From: Pseudoteredinibacter isoporae_A | GTDB lineage: Bacteria > Pseudomonadota > Gammaproteobacteria > Pseudomonadales > Cellvibrionaceae | Direction of reading: 5' to 3' | DNA: 64,000 bases | NCBI RefSeq assembly: GCF_040372805.1 | Contig: NZ_BAABWJ010000005.1 | Coordinates: forward strand, 186,001 to 250,000 | Shown here: one piece after another, positions 35,340 through 45,183 of the stretch | Position numbering within the stretch: position 1 is the first letter of the stretch | Layout of the letters: each line of letters starts with the position of its first letter | Position numbers and translations under genes: made by a program | Notes under the pieces: model-generated | What the model was told of the DNA's origin: nothing | The model's input: the letters and a program-made list of their open reading frames with translations, nothing else | The model's database searches: none

Positions 35340-37118
35340 TCACGACACCTTCTTCTGCTCCGCCACCCACTCCTTGATCAGCTGTTCCAACACTGACAAA
35401 GGCACGGCACCATTGGTGAGCACTTTCGTATGGAACTCACGCAAGTCGAATGCCTCGGCCAATTCCTTTTCTGCAAACTGACGCAGCTCCCGAATTTTCA
35501 ACTCACCCATTTTGTACGCTAACGCCTGACCAGGCCAAGTAATGTATCGATCCACTTCTGTGGTGATGTTGTGCAGAGACAGCGCACTGTTGTTCACCAT
35601 AAAGTCGATAGCTTGCTGCCGGGTCCACCCCTTCGCATGCATACCGGTATCGACGACCAACCGCAGCGCGCGCCACATCTCATAGGTTAAACGCCCGAAA
35701 CGTTCGTAAGGGGTGTTGTACATTCCCATTTCTTCGCCCAGGTACTCAGCATACAAGGCCCAACCTTCACCAAAGGGATGAAAGTAGTAAAAGCGGCGGA
35801 ACTCGGGCAAATCCTGAAGCTCATTTTGAATCGATATTTGCAGATGATGCCCAGGTACCGCTTCATGCAAAGTTAAAGCGGGCAGTTCATACAAAGCCCG
35901 GCTTTTCAGATCGTAGGTATTGAGAAAATACTTACCCGCACGTGTCCCGTCGGCTGCACCGCGCTGGTAATAGGCCGGAGTGACTTTGGGTGCAATTTGA
36001 TCGGGCACCTTCTCGATGCCATAGGGGTTACGCGGCAGATAGGAAAAGAACTCCGGTAATTTGCCATCCATATCTTTTGCAATAGCGGCCGCAGCGGCCA
36101 TGTAACCTTTTTCAGTTTTAGGGTAAAACTGAGGATCGGTACGCAGGAAATCCAGAAAAGCTTTGAAATCTCCGTCGAATTCAACTTCCGCCATAATGGC
36201 TTTCATTTCTTCACGAATGCGTTTCACTTCACTCAAACCAATCTTGTGCACCGCTTCAGCATCAGTATCAACGGTCGTGTAATACTTAACGAAGTGATCA
36301 TACAGTGCTGCGCCGTCTTCAACCGAAGAAATACCGACAATTTTTCGACACGCTGGTAGGTAGTCCTCGAGATAAAAATCCAGATAGGCTTGATATTTGG
36401 GCAACACATGCTTGGCGATTACCGTTTTGGCGTCTGCCTGCAACTTGGTTTGGGTTTGAGCATCCATCGTACTCGGCAGGTTTTTCAGCGGCCCGTAGAA
36501 ATCAGATTCTTCTACCGGCTTAATGTATCCTCGAATGCCCTCTTCATAGCCAAGCAGAGTTTCACAAGGCTGGGTATTGGCACTGCGAATGCCTTCGCGC
36601 ATCAGTGCCATGTTATCGTCAGCGAACTTTTCAAAAGCGGCAAGACGTTGAATGTAGTTTTTGGCATCCTGCTCATTTTTAATGCGAACGCGTGGTGCCG
36701 AACGCGCAAAGCCATCATGCCAACCGGCATAGGTGGTAAACGTATAATAATGCCAATTGAAGTCCATGGTGCGACGCTCATGGCGCAACATCCAGTCAAA
36801 CAATTGATAGTTGACCTTCTGCTGAGCGCTTAATTGATCAACATTGATTGTTTTCAGTTGCTGCAAAGAGACATCCAGCAATTGCTGCGCATCGGCACGA
36901 CCACGGTCATCCACACGTCCCAATTTATCGCTGTGACGCATGTCGCCGTTAAGATTCGCCTGTAACGGATTTTGATTAAGATAACCATCCCAGTACTTGG
37001 CCATTAACGTCTCTAGACGCTGATCGGCATTGGCCGAAGCTAACGTAGCAGCCGAACTCAACAGCCCCACCCCACAAAGCTTCCAGGCACTCTTCATTAT
37101 ATTTTGGCGTAACAACAT
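35340..37118 (-). CDS. DUF885 family secreted metallopeptidase-like protein
   Basis: A 592-residue DUF885 protein. An N-terminal signal peptide (MKSAWKLCGVGLLSSAATLA) leads to a periplasmic or outer-membrane location. The motif LHEAVPGHHLQ at about residue 417 is the HEAxPGH zinc-binding signature of the family and EGWALYAEYLGEE at about residue 450 provides the further metal-binding glutamate. Related proteins are described as carboxypeptidase-like, but the substrate is unknown. The start at 37118 has a ggagagg ribosome binding site; the ATG at 37097 lacks one. Confidence 0.9.
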   Translation of the reverse strand: MLLRQNIMKSAWKLCGVGLLSSAATLASANADQRLETLMAKYWDGYLNQNPLQANLNGDMRHSDKLGRVDDRGRADAQQLLDVSLQQLKTINVDQLSAQQKVNYQLFDWMLRHERRTMDFNWHYYTFTTYAGWHDGFARSAPRVRIKNEQDAKNYIQRLAAFEKFADDNMALMREGIRSANTQPCETLLGYEEGIRGYIKPVEESDFYGPLKNLPSTMDAQTQTKLQADAKTVIAKHVLPKYQAYLDFYLEDYLPACRKIVGISSVEDGAALYDHFVKYYTTVDTDAEAVHKIGLSEVKRIREEMKAIMAEVEFDGDFKAFLDFLRTDPQFYPKTEKGYMAAAAAIAKDMDGKLPEFFSYLPRNPYGIEKVPDQIAPKVTPAYYQRGAADGTRAGKYFLNTYDLKSRALYELPALTLHEAVPGHHLQISIQNELQDLPEFRRFYYFHPFGEGWALYAEYLGEEMGMYNTPYERFGRLTYEMWRALRLVVDTGMHAKGWTRQQAIDFMVNNSALSLHNITTEVDRYITWPGQALAYKMGELKIRELRQFAEKELAEAFDLREFHTKVLTNGAVPLSVLEQLIKEWVAEQKKVS

Positions 37119-37264
37119 ATCCTCTCCAAAGACCTCTTTTGATATCAGCTGAATCTTTGCACTAGCTGAATACTTTTTAAGCCGTTAACATAGTGCGCTA
37201 GGCCTCTACGAGCAGACCTTACACATGTTACTTTGCCGCTAAATTATTATTAAGACGGATAATT

Positions 37265-37501
37265 ATGATAAGTCCCCAAGAGCAGCAGGAAGATACGGTG
37301 AGCAGCCAACGCAGCAAACCAGGTTTTGTATCCTTAGTCGTCAGCACTCTCGCGGCAGCCTTTGGCGTACAAACCGATAAAAACCGTGAACGCGACTTCC
37401 AACATGGCAACATTTACAGCTTTATCGCTGCAGGCGTTATATTTACCGCTTTGTTTGTGGTCGGCACAGTGTTTCTGGTGAAATTTATTTTGGCCACTTA
37501 G
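37265..37501 (+). CDS. DUF2970 membrane protein
   Basis: A 78-residue protein matching DUF2970: SLVVSTLAAAFGVQTDKNRE and RDFQHGN followed by one hydrophobic membrane helix (about residues 52-76). Function unknown. It is divergent from the DUF885 gene and converges on the MarR regulator. Confidence 0.85.
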   Translation: MISPQEQQEDTVSSQRSKPGFVSLVVSTLAAAFGVQTDKNRERDFQHGNIYSFIAAGVIFTALFVVGTVFLVKFILAT

Positions 37502-37568
37502 ATGATCTCAGTCCCATCTTCGCCTCGGCCCGCATCAAACCAAAACACAGCGGCTTGAATTCAGGCAC

Positions 37569-37593
37569 AAAAAAACCCGGCGTGTAAACCGGG
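37569..37593 (-). terminator. Terminator of the MarR-family gene
   Basis: On the minus strand a 5-bp GC stem (ccggg with an 8-base loop) is followed by T7. It lies 75 nt after the MarR stop. Confidence 0.75.
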
Positions 37594-37667
37594 CTCTTAA
37601 ACTCATTCAAAGTACAGCAATATAAAGTACAACAATTTAATGCGGTACTGCTGTCATACGGGACGAG

Positions 37668-38126
37668 TCAGTGCGGCTCAACACCTAACTGCTTGAGCAA
37701 AACCCGCACCTGCCCATTGAGCGCCACAACATTGTCGGTCCCCAGCGAAGTATTTAAACGTCGCTGGTGCTCATCGGCCTGTTGATTCAGAGTAAAAATA
37801 ATACGGCTGCCTCTAGGCGTCAGGCACAGCTGGACACAGCGACGATCAACACCGTCCTGCTTCCGCTCCAATAAGCCTTTTTTAGCGAGGCGATCGGCCA
37901 AGCGTGTCACCGCCGAACGATCAATGCCAAGATAATCTGCCACTTGAGCCGGAGTCTGTGCAATTTGATGGTATAAGACATTCATTACCATCCATTGCGG
38001 CCAGGTGACGTCCGTATCCGCTAAATTTCTATTGAAAGATTCCTGGAGCTCGTGACTTGCTCGGCCTAGCCAAAACAAAAAACTGTCGTCCAGACGAAAT
38101 CCATGACTGCTACTTAAAGTTTCCAT
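37668..38126 (-). CDS. MarR-family transcriptional regulator
   Basis: A 152-residue winged-helix protein. The HTH and wing occupy about residues 50-110 (PAQVADYLGIDRSAVTRLAD and RLAKKGLLERK, then the DGVDRRCVQL wing). MarR proteins typically repress a neighbouring gene and respond to phenolic or oxidative ligands; here the neighbour is the small membrane protein at 38208 on the same strand and cysI further right. The ligand is not predictable. Confidence 0.92.
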   Translation of the reverse strand: METLSSSHGFRLDDSFLFWLGRASHELQESFNRNLADTDVTWPQWMVMNVLYHQIAQTPAQVADYLGIDRSAVTRLADRLAKKGLLERKQDGVDRRCVQLCLTPRGSRIIFTLNQQADEHQRRLNTSLGTDNVVALNGQVRVLLKQLGVEPH

Positions 38127-38207
38127 AACACACCCTTTTTTGTGATTACGGAGTAGCAGGCCCTGTTCCCTTAATTACTATCACTCTATGGTGATTTTAT
38201 GGACTTT

Positions 38208-38324
38208 TTATTGCCCGCTAATCCAAAAAATGCAGGTAGCCACGAATATTGTTATTAAGGCTACTGCTGCAATTGCATCTGCAGTACTGTCCGCTTGGTC
38301 TTGAAGAGTTACATCATCGCTCAT
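38208..38324 (-). CDS. Small single-span membrane protein (38 aa)
   Basis: A short gene translating to an acidic 17-residue N-terminus (MSDDVTLQDQADSTADA) and one hydrophobic helix (residues 18-35, AAVALITIFVATCIFWIS) ending in GQ. A ggcggag ribosome binding site lies 7-13 nt upstream. It has the layout of small membrane subunits or regulators. I know no family. It is between marR and cysI, on the marR strand. The following 300 bases up to 38625 show no other gene and should hold the cysI promoter. Confidence 0.55.
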   Translation of the reverse strand: MSDDVTLQDQADSTADAIAAVALITIFVATCIFWISGQ

Positions 38325-38625
38325 AGTTATAGCTCCGCCTGTTATAGTTTATTCAATGTACGAAGTAGCTACTTTTGATTGTATCCCTAATACTTTGGGC
38401 TGCAAGATGATTTTTGCCATATTCTCATTTGTTCTTAACATATGAATACGCAATAGTTTTATATTCTATCGAGAGCTGGTATCGTGCCGCTCTACGCGTG
38501 AATCTAGGGGTATTATAGGCAAAATGCAGCAAAAGACCGCATATCCAGTCCTACCCCAAGCAATGGAATATTCCCCTAGGTAGTATTCTGATTTTGATAC
38601 CATTTGCTTATGATGGCCTGAGAAT

Positions 38626-40290
38626 ATGTACATCTACGACCAGCACGACCATAGCATCTTGCAACAGCGGGTTGAGCAGTTTCGCCAACAAACTGAACGT
38701 TATTTAGCCGGCGATCTCGCCGAAGAAGCCTTTTTGCCACTGCGCCTGCAGAATGGCCTATACGTACAACGTCTTGCCCCGATGCTACGGGTCAATGTCC
38801 CCTATGGCATGATCAATAGTCGCCAACTGCGTCGAGTTGCTCGCGTAGCCCGGGACTATGATAAGGGCTATGTGCACATCAGCACCCGCCAGAATATCCA
38901 GTTCAACTGGCCTGATCTTGCGGACGTACCTGCTATTCTGGCCGAACTGGCCGAAGTTGAAATGCATGCCACCCAGTCCAGTGGTAACTGTATTCGCAAC
39001 ACCACCGCTGACCAGTTCGCCGGCATTGCCGAAGATGAGCTGCTGGACCCGCGCCCATACTGCGAAATCATCCGTCAGTGGTCGACTTTGCACCCCGAGT
39101 TCGCGTTCTTGCCTCGCAAGTTCAAAATTGCAGTAAATGCCGCGAAAGAAGATCGTGCCGCCAGCCAAGTACACGACATCGGTCTGGATCTGTATGAAAA
39201 TGAAGCCGGCGAAACCGGTTTCCGCGTTCGCGTCGGTGGTGGCCTGGGTCGTACCCCTCTGATCGGCAGCGTGGTTCGTGAATTCCTGCCCGAACAGGAA
39301 CTGCTGAGCTACTTGGACGCCGTATTGCGTGTATACAACCAGAAAGGCCGTCGCGACAACAAATACAAGGCTCGCATCAAAATTTTGGTCAAAGCCATGG
39401 GCCCCGAAGCCTTTGCCGAATTGGTTGAAGCCGAATGGGAACGCATTCGCGATGGTTACACCCGCCTGACTCAAGAAGAAATTGATCGCGCCAAGAGCTT
39501 TTTTACTGAGCCGAGCTATCAATCTTTTGACAGTGCCGCTATCGATGCCGCGATTGCTGAACAACGTGCAGAATCAACCGCATTTGATAAATGGCTGACT
39601 CGCAATGTTCGTCAGCACAAAAAAGCCGACTACGCATCAGTCACCCTGTCTTTGAAGCCCACCGGCGTGGCCCCAGGTGATGTTACCGATAAGCAACTGG
39701 ACATCATTGCCGATCTGGCGGATGAGTACAGTTTTGGCGAAGCTCGCACCACACATGAGCAAAACATTGTGTTGGGTGATGTTGAAAAGGCCCGTTTGTT
39801 TGAGCTGTGGGAAAAAGTCAAAGCAGCCGGTTTTGCAACACCTAACATCGGCACCCTGACGGACATCATTTGCTGCCCGGGTGGCGATTACTGCTCCTTG
39901 GCAAACGCCAAATCCATTCCGATTGCCGACGCCATTCAACGCCGCTTCTCGGATATGGACTACCTCTACGATTTAGGCGAACTGGATCTGAACATCTCCG
40001 GCTGCATGAACGCCTGTGCCCACCATCACGTTGGCCACATTGGTATTCTCGGCGTTGATAAGAAAGGCCAGGAGTTTTACCAGGTTCAATTGGGCGGCAG
40101 CGCCGGCAATGACACCAAGCTGGGCAAAGTACTCGGCCCGGCTTTTGATGCTGAAGATATCCCTCTTGTTCTCGAAAAGATTCTTAACATTTTTGTCGAA
40201 AACCGTATTGAGGGCGAAGAATTTTTACAGACCTATCAACGTATAGGGATGGCGCCATTTAAGGAACGAGTCTATGCCAAAGATCATTAA
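38626..40290 (+). CDS. cysI: Siroheme nitrite/sulfite reductase hemoprotein
   Basis: A 554-residue assimilatory sulfite (or nitrite) reductase, matching Pseudomonas CysI. The siroheme-4Fe4S ligand cysteines are visible at C417 and C423 (CCPGGDYC) and at C460 and C464 (SGCMNACAHHH), with the C-x5-C and C-x3-C spacing of sulfite reductases. Reduction of sulfite to sulfide supplies cysteine synthesis. The stop overlaps the DUF934 gene by 17 nt, the usual arrangement in Pseudomonas. No flavoprotein subunit is adjacent. Confidence 0.95.
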   Translation: MYIYDQHDHSILQQRVEQFRQQTERYLAGDLAEEAFLPLRLQNGLYVQRLAPMLRVNVPYGMINSRQLRRVARVARDYDKGYVHISTRQNIQFNWPDLADVPAILAELAEVEMHATQSSGNCIRNTTADQFAGIAEDELLDPRPYCEIIRQWSTLHPEFAFLPRKFKIAVNAAKEDRAASQVHDIGLDLYENEAGETGFRVRVGGGLGRTPLIGSVVREFLPEQELLSYLDAVLRVYNQKGRRDNKYKARIKILVKAMGPEAFAELVEAEWERIRDGYTRLTQEEIDRAKSFFTEPSYQSFDSAAIDAAIAEQRAESTAFDKWLTRNVRQHKKADYASVTLSLKPTGVAPGDVTDKQLDIIADLADEYSFGEARTTHEQNIVLGDVEKARLFELWEKVKAAGFATPNIGTLTDIICCPGGDYCSLANAKSIPIADAIQRRFSDMDYLYDLGELDLNISGCMNACAHHHVGHIGILGVDKKGQEFYQVQLGGSAGNDTKLGKVLGPAFDAEDIPLVLEKILNIFVENRIEGEEFLQTYQRIGMAPFKERVYAKDH

Positions 40291-40768
40291 AGACGGCCAG
40301 GTTTACGAAGATTCCTGGCAATCCTTATCACTGAGCGAAGGCGACTCCGCCTCGGCAGTGAAGGTACCCGAAGGCCAGTGGATTGTTCCTCTGAACGTTT
40401 GGCTGGAACAAAAAGGCACACTGAAAAGCCGGAGTGACGTAGGCGTTCAAATCAGCATTGATGACGACATCGAACTGCTGGCCGACGATTACGCGAACCT
40501 ACCCCTGTTGGCTTTTGACTTCCCGGCCTTTATGGATGGCCGTGGCTTTTCAGCGGCTTTTTTGATTCGCGATCGCTTTGGTTTTCAAGGTGAACTGCGG
40601 GCCAGCGGCGCGTTCATCCGTGATCAGCTGTGCTATTTGCAACGCTGCGGCTTTAACGCTTTTGCACTGAATGAAGAAGATCTGGAAGCGGCCAAAGCCT
40701 CATTAGCCGATTTGCAGGAAGCCTATCAAGCTTCGGCGGACAAGGCGCCCTTGTTTCGCCGCCGCTAG
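40274..40768 (+). CDS. DUF934 protein, sulfite reduction accessory
   Basis: A 164-residue DUF934 protein, the standard partner downstream of Pseudomonas-type cysI. The DGRGFSAAFLIRDRFGFQGE and LRASGAFIRDQLCYLQRCGF segments match the domain. It is sometimes annotated as an oxidoreductase or CysH-like, but no nucleotide-binding motif is seen. Its 17-nt overlap with cysI implies translation coupled to the reductase. Confidence 0.9.
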   Translation: MPKIIKDGQVYEDSWQSLSLSEGDSASAVKVPEGQWIVPLNVWLEQKGTLKSRSDVGVQISIDDDIELLADDYANLPLLAFDFPAFMDGRGFSAAFLIRDRFGFQGELRASGAFIRDQLCYLQRCGFNAFALNEEDLEAAKASLADLQEAYQASADKAPLFRRR

Positions 40769-40790
40769 AACAGCGATACTGTTCATGCAT

Positions 40791-40819
40791 AAAAAAGCCC
40801 CGTAATCCGGGGCTTTTTT
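40791..40819. terminator. Bidirectional terminator
   Basis: A 12-bp stem (aaaaaagccccg and its complement) with a 5-base loop and T6 at the end lies between convergent cysI/DUF934 and sohB. Confidence 0.95.
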
Positions 40820-40844
40820 ATTTCCGCTAGTCCAACCAACGATC

Positions 40845-41939
40845 TTACCAAAAGCGGCGTTGATGGGCTCGACCCCACCACTTTGTGGCCAAACGATCAA
40901 TACTCGCCTCAACGGAGAGACCCAGCTTTTCTGCCACCGTCTTTTTATGGGTGTAGCTGAGCTGATAAATTTCGCGCTCTTTCGCTTGCGTCTGCAAATA
41001 CTCATCACTGGTTTGAATCGCATCAATCAAGTGATTGTCTATAGCCTTGATACCGTACCAAACTTCACCGGTTGCCACGGCCGCCATATCAAGATTCGGA
41101 CGACGTTCACTCACATAGTGTTTGAACAAATCATGAGTTTCTTCAAGCTCTTCAACAAACTTGGCGCGACCTTTTTCGGTGTTCTCACCAAACATGGTTA
41201 AAGTGCGCTTGTATTCACCCGCAGTCAGAACTTCCATGTCGACATCGTGCTTTTTCAACAGACGATTGAAATTAGGCAGCTGAGCCAATACACCAATAGA
41301 ACCGAGCAAGGCAAAAGGTGCCGCCAGAATTTTATCCCCCACACACGCCATCATATAGCCGCCACTGGCCGCAACCTTATCGACACAGATGGTCAAGCTT
41401 AAATCGGCTTTGCGAATACGATCCAGTTGACTGGCCGCCAAACCATAGCTGTGCACCATGCCTCCGCCACTTTCCAAACGCAGTACAACTTCGTCGCCGG
41501 CCTCAGCGATGGTTAACAGCGCGCTAATTTCTTCTCGCATGGACTCCACAGGGCTGGCTTTGACGTCACCATCAAAGTCCAACACATACGTGCGCCTTGG
41601 CTTTTCATCAGCGACGCGTTCTGCATCGTCACCTTCTTCAGCTGCAGTACTTTCTTTTACTTTTTTCTTAGCTTCTTTCTTCGCGTCTTTTTGTTCCTGC
41701 TTTTTAACTTTAGCTTCTTCTTTTTGCAGGTTTTTGTAGGCTTCCTGGTCCAAAGTTGCTGCACGCAATTGCTCGCGATACTGATCGTACTGATCGTTCA
41801 GCTTTTTAACCTCGATTGAGCCCTGTTCTTCATTCGCACCACGCTTGGCAGATGCCAGGATAGCGGCCACGAAACCAATGGCGATAACAATGGTAATCGC
41901 CTTGGCCAGAAACAGGCCATACTCACTCAAAAACTCCAA
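40845..41939 (-). CDS. sohB: Inner-membrane signal-peptide-peptidase-type protease SohB
   Basis: A 364-residue S49 serine protease. One N-terminal membrane helix (about residues 10-30), a charged Lys/Glu-rich linker (about 65-115, likely coiled coil), then the SppA-like domain. The catalytic dyad is Ser192 (KVAASGGYMMA) and Lys244 (GEYKRT). SohB acts in the periplasm on membrane proteins or signal peptides. It is the last gene of the fimL-nudC operon, 22 nt after the membrane protein gene. Confidence 0.95.
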   Translation of the reverse strand: MEFLSEYGLFLAKAITIVIAIGFVAAILASAKRGANEEQGSIEVKKLNDQYDQYREQLRAATLDQEAYKNLQKEEAKVKKQEQKDAKKEAKKKVKESTAAEEGDDAERVADEKPRRTYVLDFDGDVKASPVESMREEISALLTIAEAGDEVVLRLESGGGMVHSYGLAASQLDRIRKADLSLTICVDKVAASGGYMMACVGDKILAAPFALLGSIGVLAQLPNFNRLLKKHDVDMEVLTAGEYKRTLTMFGENTEKGRAKFVEELEETHDLFKHYVSERRPNLDMAAVATGEVWYGIKAIDNHLIDAIQTSDEYLQTQAKEREIYQLSYTHKKTVAEKLGLSVEASIDRLATKWWGRAHQRRFW

Positions 41940-41961
41940 AATACTCTCCTATCGATGCGCA

Positions 41962-42612
41962 CTAGCGCCATTGATTCAGTGCTTCACTGGCCTTCTCATT
42001 GAGCGGCTTTGCCGCCAGGCCATTCGCACTCAGGCTAATTTCATACAAACCGTCATCAACCATTGGCATAAAAGTCGCACTGCCAAACGTAGTACGTTGC
42101 AAGGACAAACGACGGTAGTTGTTTTGCAACAGCGCCCAGATATCAACACTGAGGCTGTCATGTAAGGAGTGAACACTGCGTTCACTGTCGCGCTCTTGCC
42201 CAAGGGCATAGTAACGACCACTAATGCGATCCAGGCGAAACCCCGGCTTCAATCGCAGCAGCCCACCAAACTCTGGCCAGCGAATGATACGGGCATCCAC
42301 TTGCCACTGATCACCCTTTAATTCAAAGCGTTGCTCTTGGCCATTATCAAACAGCACATTCACTTCAAATTCCTGAGGCGCCAGCTCGCGGGTGCTGAGC
42401 GTCGCAATCACCTTAGGCTCGTTAAGCTGTTGATAGCTATAAATGTCGTAAGCCGCCAGACCAACCAACACTGCCATGACAATGACGGCGCTCGCGCAAC
42501 AACCACGAATAAATCCGAGTAGCCAACCGGTGCGCAATACCATGCGCAGGCCAAAATACAGCAGTAATACGCTCAGCATTCCTATGCCGATGGCCAAGCT
42601 TATGTAAACCAT
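41962..42612 (-). CDS. Membrane protein with a C-terminal periplasmic domain, unknown
   Basis: A 216-residue protein with two N-terminal membrane helices (about residues 2-23 and 33-56) and a soluble domain of about 150 residues. Homologues beside nudC in Pseudomonas carry vague annotations such as multidrug efflux pump, which the topology does not support. The start at 42612 has aaaggg 5 nt upstream; an upstream start at 42666 would overlap nudC. Part of the fimL operon; role unknown. Confidence 0.75.
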   Translation of the reverse strand: MVYISLAIGIGMLSVLLLYFGLRMVLRTGWLLGFIRGCCASAVIVMAVLVGLAAYDIYSYQQLNEPKVIATLSTRELAPQEFEVNVLFDNGQEQRFELKGDQWQVDARIIRWPEFGGLLRLKPGFRLDRISGRYYALGQERDSERSVHSLHDSLSVDIWALLQNNYRRLSLQRTTFGSATFMPMVDDGLYEISLSANGLAAKPLNEKASEALNQWR

Positions 42613-42646
42613 GCCATACCCTTTGTTGCTCGTAACTGAATAATAT

Positions 42647-43477
42647 TTAGCTAAAACTGTCGACAAACTCTTGTATCAACTGCCCGGAAATACTTTCCGT
42701 TGGAGGTACAAGAGGCAATTCGCTGTAATGATACCAGTCAGCTTCCGCAATTTCCTCTTCATCAATAAGGATATCGCCGGATTTATACTCTGCCCGGAAT
42801 CCCAGCATCAGTTGGCCCGGGAAAGGCCAAGACTGGCTGCCTTGATAGATGAGCCCCTGCACTTGAATGCCCACTTCCTCAAACACTTCGCGGGCCACAC
42901 ACTGCTCGGCACTTTCGCCGGCTTCGATAAAACCGGCCAGACAGCTGAACATCGGTGTTTTATATCGTTGATGACGCGCCAGCAGGCAATGCTCGCCACG
43001 GGTCACCAACACAATAATACAGGGGGATATGCGAGGATAGCTGTGCAAACCACAATGGTTACAGGCGCGTGCTCGATCCTTGGGATGGTAGTGGGTTTCC
43101 TGACCACAATGCCCGCAGAAACGGTGATTACGGTCCCACTGGCAGATCTGGCTGGCGCGGCCAAGGAGTTCAAACTCTGCCTCGTTCAAGTGCGGCAGTA
43201 GCTGACGCAAGCCCTGCCATTGGCCATCGCTCATGGCATCGCTGGATTCTAGATAGATGGCAAAATAATCCTGGCCATCGAATTCAGCCACGTAATGTAC
43301 ATCGTCAAGAGCGAGACCGAGGGCCATGGCATTCACTTGCCACCAATCAAAACCAACGGTCTGCCAATGCTGATCACTGGCCCAAACGCCCTCCTCGGCG
43401 ATGAGGAGAATGGCGCAACCCGCTTTAAAGTTTTGCGCCGCTTTGCTTAAATCCTGCGGGTGAACGATCCGGCTCAT
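42647..43477 (-). CDS. nudC: NADH pyrophosphatase NudC
   Basis: A 276-residue Nudix hydrolase that cleaves NADH and removes NAD caps from RNA 5' ends. The zinc ribbon (CGHCGQETHY and then CNHCG) and the Nudix box GFIEAGESAEQCVAREVFEE with EVGI are both intact, and the NudC-type SQSWPFPGQLMLGF motif follows. The start overlaps the fimL stop by 4 nt (ATGA). Confidence 0.97.
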   Translation of the reverse strand: MSRIVHPQDLSKAAQNFKAGCAILLIAEEGVWASDQHWQTVGFDWWQVNAMALGLALDDVHYVAEFDGQDYFAIYLESSDAMSDGQWQGLRQLLPHLNEAEFELLGRASQICQWDRNHRFCGHCGQETHYHPKDRARACNHCGLHSYPRISPCIIVLVTRGEHCLLARHQRYKTPMFSCLAGFIEAGESAEQCVAREVFEEVGIQVQGLIYQGSQSWPFPGQLMLGFRAEYKSGDILIDEEEIAEADWYHYSELPLVPPTESISGQLIQEFVDSFS

Positions 43478-45183
43478 TCATCTTCAGCCGGAACAGAAAC
43501 AGGGAACCCCAGAGACATCATGCTCTCTTCACCCAAAATCAAAATCGATTCATCAGCCTGCTGCAGGGCGCCATAGCTGGCCAGGAAATATTCCAGACTG
43601 ATGATGGCATCGGCTAGTGTTTCCAATAAGGTATCTAGCGCTGGAGGCTGTGCGCCGGAGAGCAAAATTTGATCAACAAATTGCTGGATAGAATGCACCA
43701 TGGCACCCGCGCGCTTCAAACCAATCATATTCAACCCACCACGTACACTGGCAATGGTGTGGCTGATATTACCAATATGGTTCAGATCATAGTTCGCTTC
43801 AGAATAGGATGACAGCGCTCGTTTCACCATCATTAAACCGGATTGGCTCTCACTGATGACAATAGCTTCGGCTTCCGCCAACTGGTTACCCGCAACAGCT
43901 TCACGAGTCGCCAAATGATTGAGTTGATCCAGGTTGTCGTCCGAGAGGGATAAGTTTTCCAGGCCCGCTACGGTGCTTTCCACGTAAACCAGAGCATCGG
44001 CAACCGCAACCAAACCTTCACTCTTGTATTCCACTTCGCCGTCGTGCCAATCTTGAATTTTTCTCACTTGCTCACGCATGATGTCATGGGCGCGGCTGAG
44101 GCCAAGAACCGATAAGGCATCAGTGATCCGCTCTAGCGTGGCAATTAGCTCTTCAAAATCAACGATCAGATTTTCACCGGCCTGAGAGGCCATCTCAAGA
44201 ATCGACTGGCTGACTTTAAATTCTTCGGCCAGCGCCTGAACCACGGAGTGCACCGTATTCAGACTCGGGCCGTGTAACTCCGACTGGAATTTTTTCAGCT
44301 CAACTTCGCTATACCAAGGAGTCTCCGCCAAACATTCCTGCAATTGTTCCGTCAGATCTTCATCGGGCAGCCCCTGGCTGGCGAGGTACAACAGCTCACG
44401 TAACAACTCCAGCTTAGGAGGCTGGTCAAGAACCGCCTCACCTTCCTGCTGCAAACGACGTATCTCGCGATCAATATTACGCAACAAGATTTTTCGGCTG
44501 GCAGTCAGCGTAACGCCCTGCTGTAAAGCATTAACGGCTGCACCAGCAACCCACCAGAAGGTGGCAAAACGATAACCTCCGCAAATAGCCTGCAATCTCT
44601 GCAGAGAACGCTCCATTAAGCCCAAGGCATTCATATTGGGAGAGCGAATGGTTTGCAGCAAACCGAGCTGGTACATATGACGCAGCCGGCGGCACAGGCC
44701 GCTGAACTCTTCACGAATACTGCTGCTGCTTTTATCGGGTGCCTTCAGTAAATGCAGATTGGCCGGAAAGAAATAACTCTCAGGCAGCGGTGCTTGCTGA
44801 CTGCATGCGCGCAACTCATTAATCTGTGGCAGCAATAAATCAGGCAGATTCAATTTACGCTGGGCGGTCAGTTCAAGATAACGAGGCAGAATAAACAGGC
44901 TGGCACTGATTGCGGCAAAATCGTCTGTTCCTACAGCACGACCTTGGGAAATCGCCTCCAACAAACGCAGCAGTTCACTGCTAAGCAGCTCCACCCCACT
45001 CAATTGCACCATCCGTAGCGCCCCGTGAATTTGGGACACCAACGCGATTGCATCACCGAGCAAATCCATGTTGTCGGTTTCCCGGCTGAACTGCTCCAGC
45101 TTTACCACCGCCATCTCAACATTGGAATTGAGCTCAGGGGAGACCAAACTCAGAGAAACGAGTTGTTTGTATAAATCCGTCAC
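43474..45183 (-). CDS. fimL: FimL-like Hpt-related pilus/virulence regulator
   Basis: A 569-residue, mostly helical protein resembling Pseudomonas aeruginosa FimL, which resembles the N-terminal histidine phosphotransfer part of ChpA but lacks phosphorylatable histidines and which promotes type IV pilus assembly and cAMP signalling. Length and position beside nudC both match that organism. Helical blocks such as VSQIHGALRMVQLSGVELLS recur through the chain as degenerate Hpt units. No effector or receiver domain is present. The following nudC overlaps by 4 nt. Confidence 0.85.
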   Translation of the reverse strand: MTDLYKQLVSLSLVSPELNSNVEMAVVKLEQFSRETDNMDLLGDAIALVSQIHGALRMVQLSGVELLSSELLRLLEAISQGRAVGTDDFAAISASLFILPRYLELTAQRKLNLPDLLLPQINELRACSQQAPLPESYFFPANLHLLKAPDKSSSSIREEFSGLCRRLRHMYQLGLLQTIRSPNMNALGLMERSLQRLQAICGGYRFATFWWVAGAAVNALQQGVTLTASRKILLRNIDREIRRLQQEGEAVLDQPPKLELLRELLYLASQGLPDEDLTEQLQECLAETPWYSEVELKKFQSELHGPSLNTVHSVVQALAEEFKVSQSILEMASQAGENLIVDFEELIATLERITDALSVLGLSRAHDIMREQVRKIQDWHDGEVEYKSEGLVAVADALVYVESTVAGLENLSLSDDNLDQLNHLATREAVAGNQLAEAEAIVISESQSGLMMVKRALSSYSEANYDLNHIGNISHTIASVRGGLNMIGLKRAGAMVHSIQQFVDQILLSGAQPPALDTLLETLADAIISLEYFLASYGALQQADESILILGEESMMSLGFPVSVPAEDE

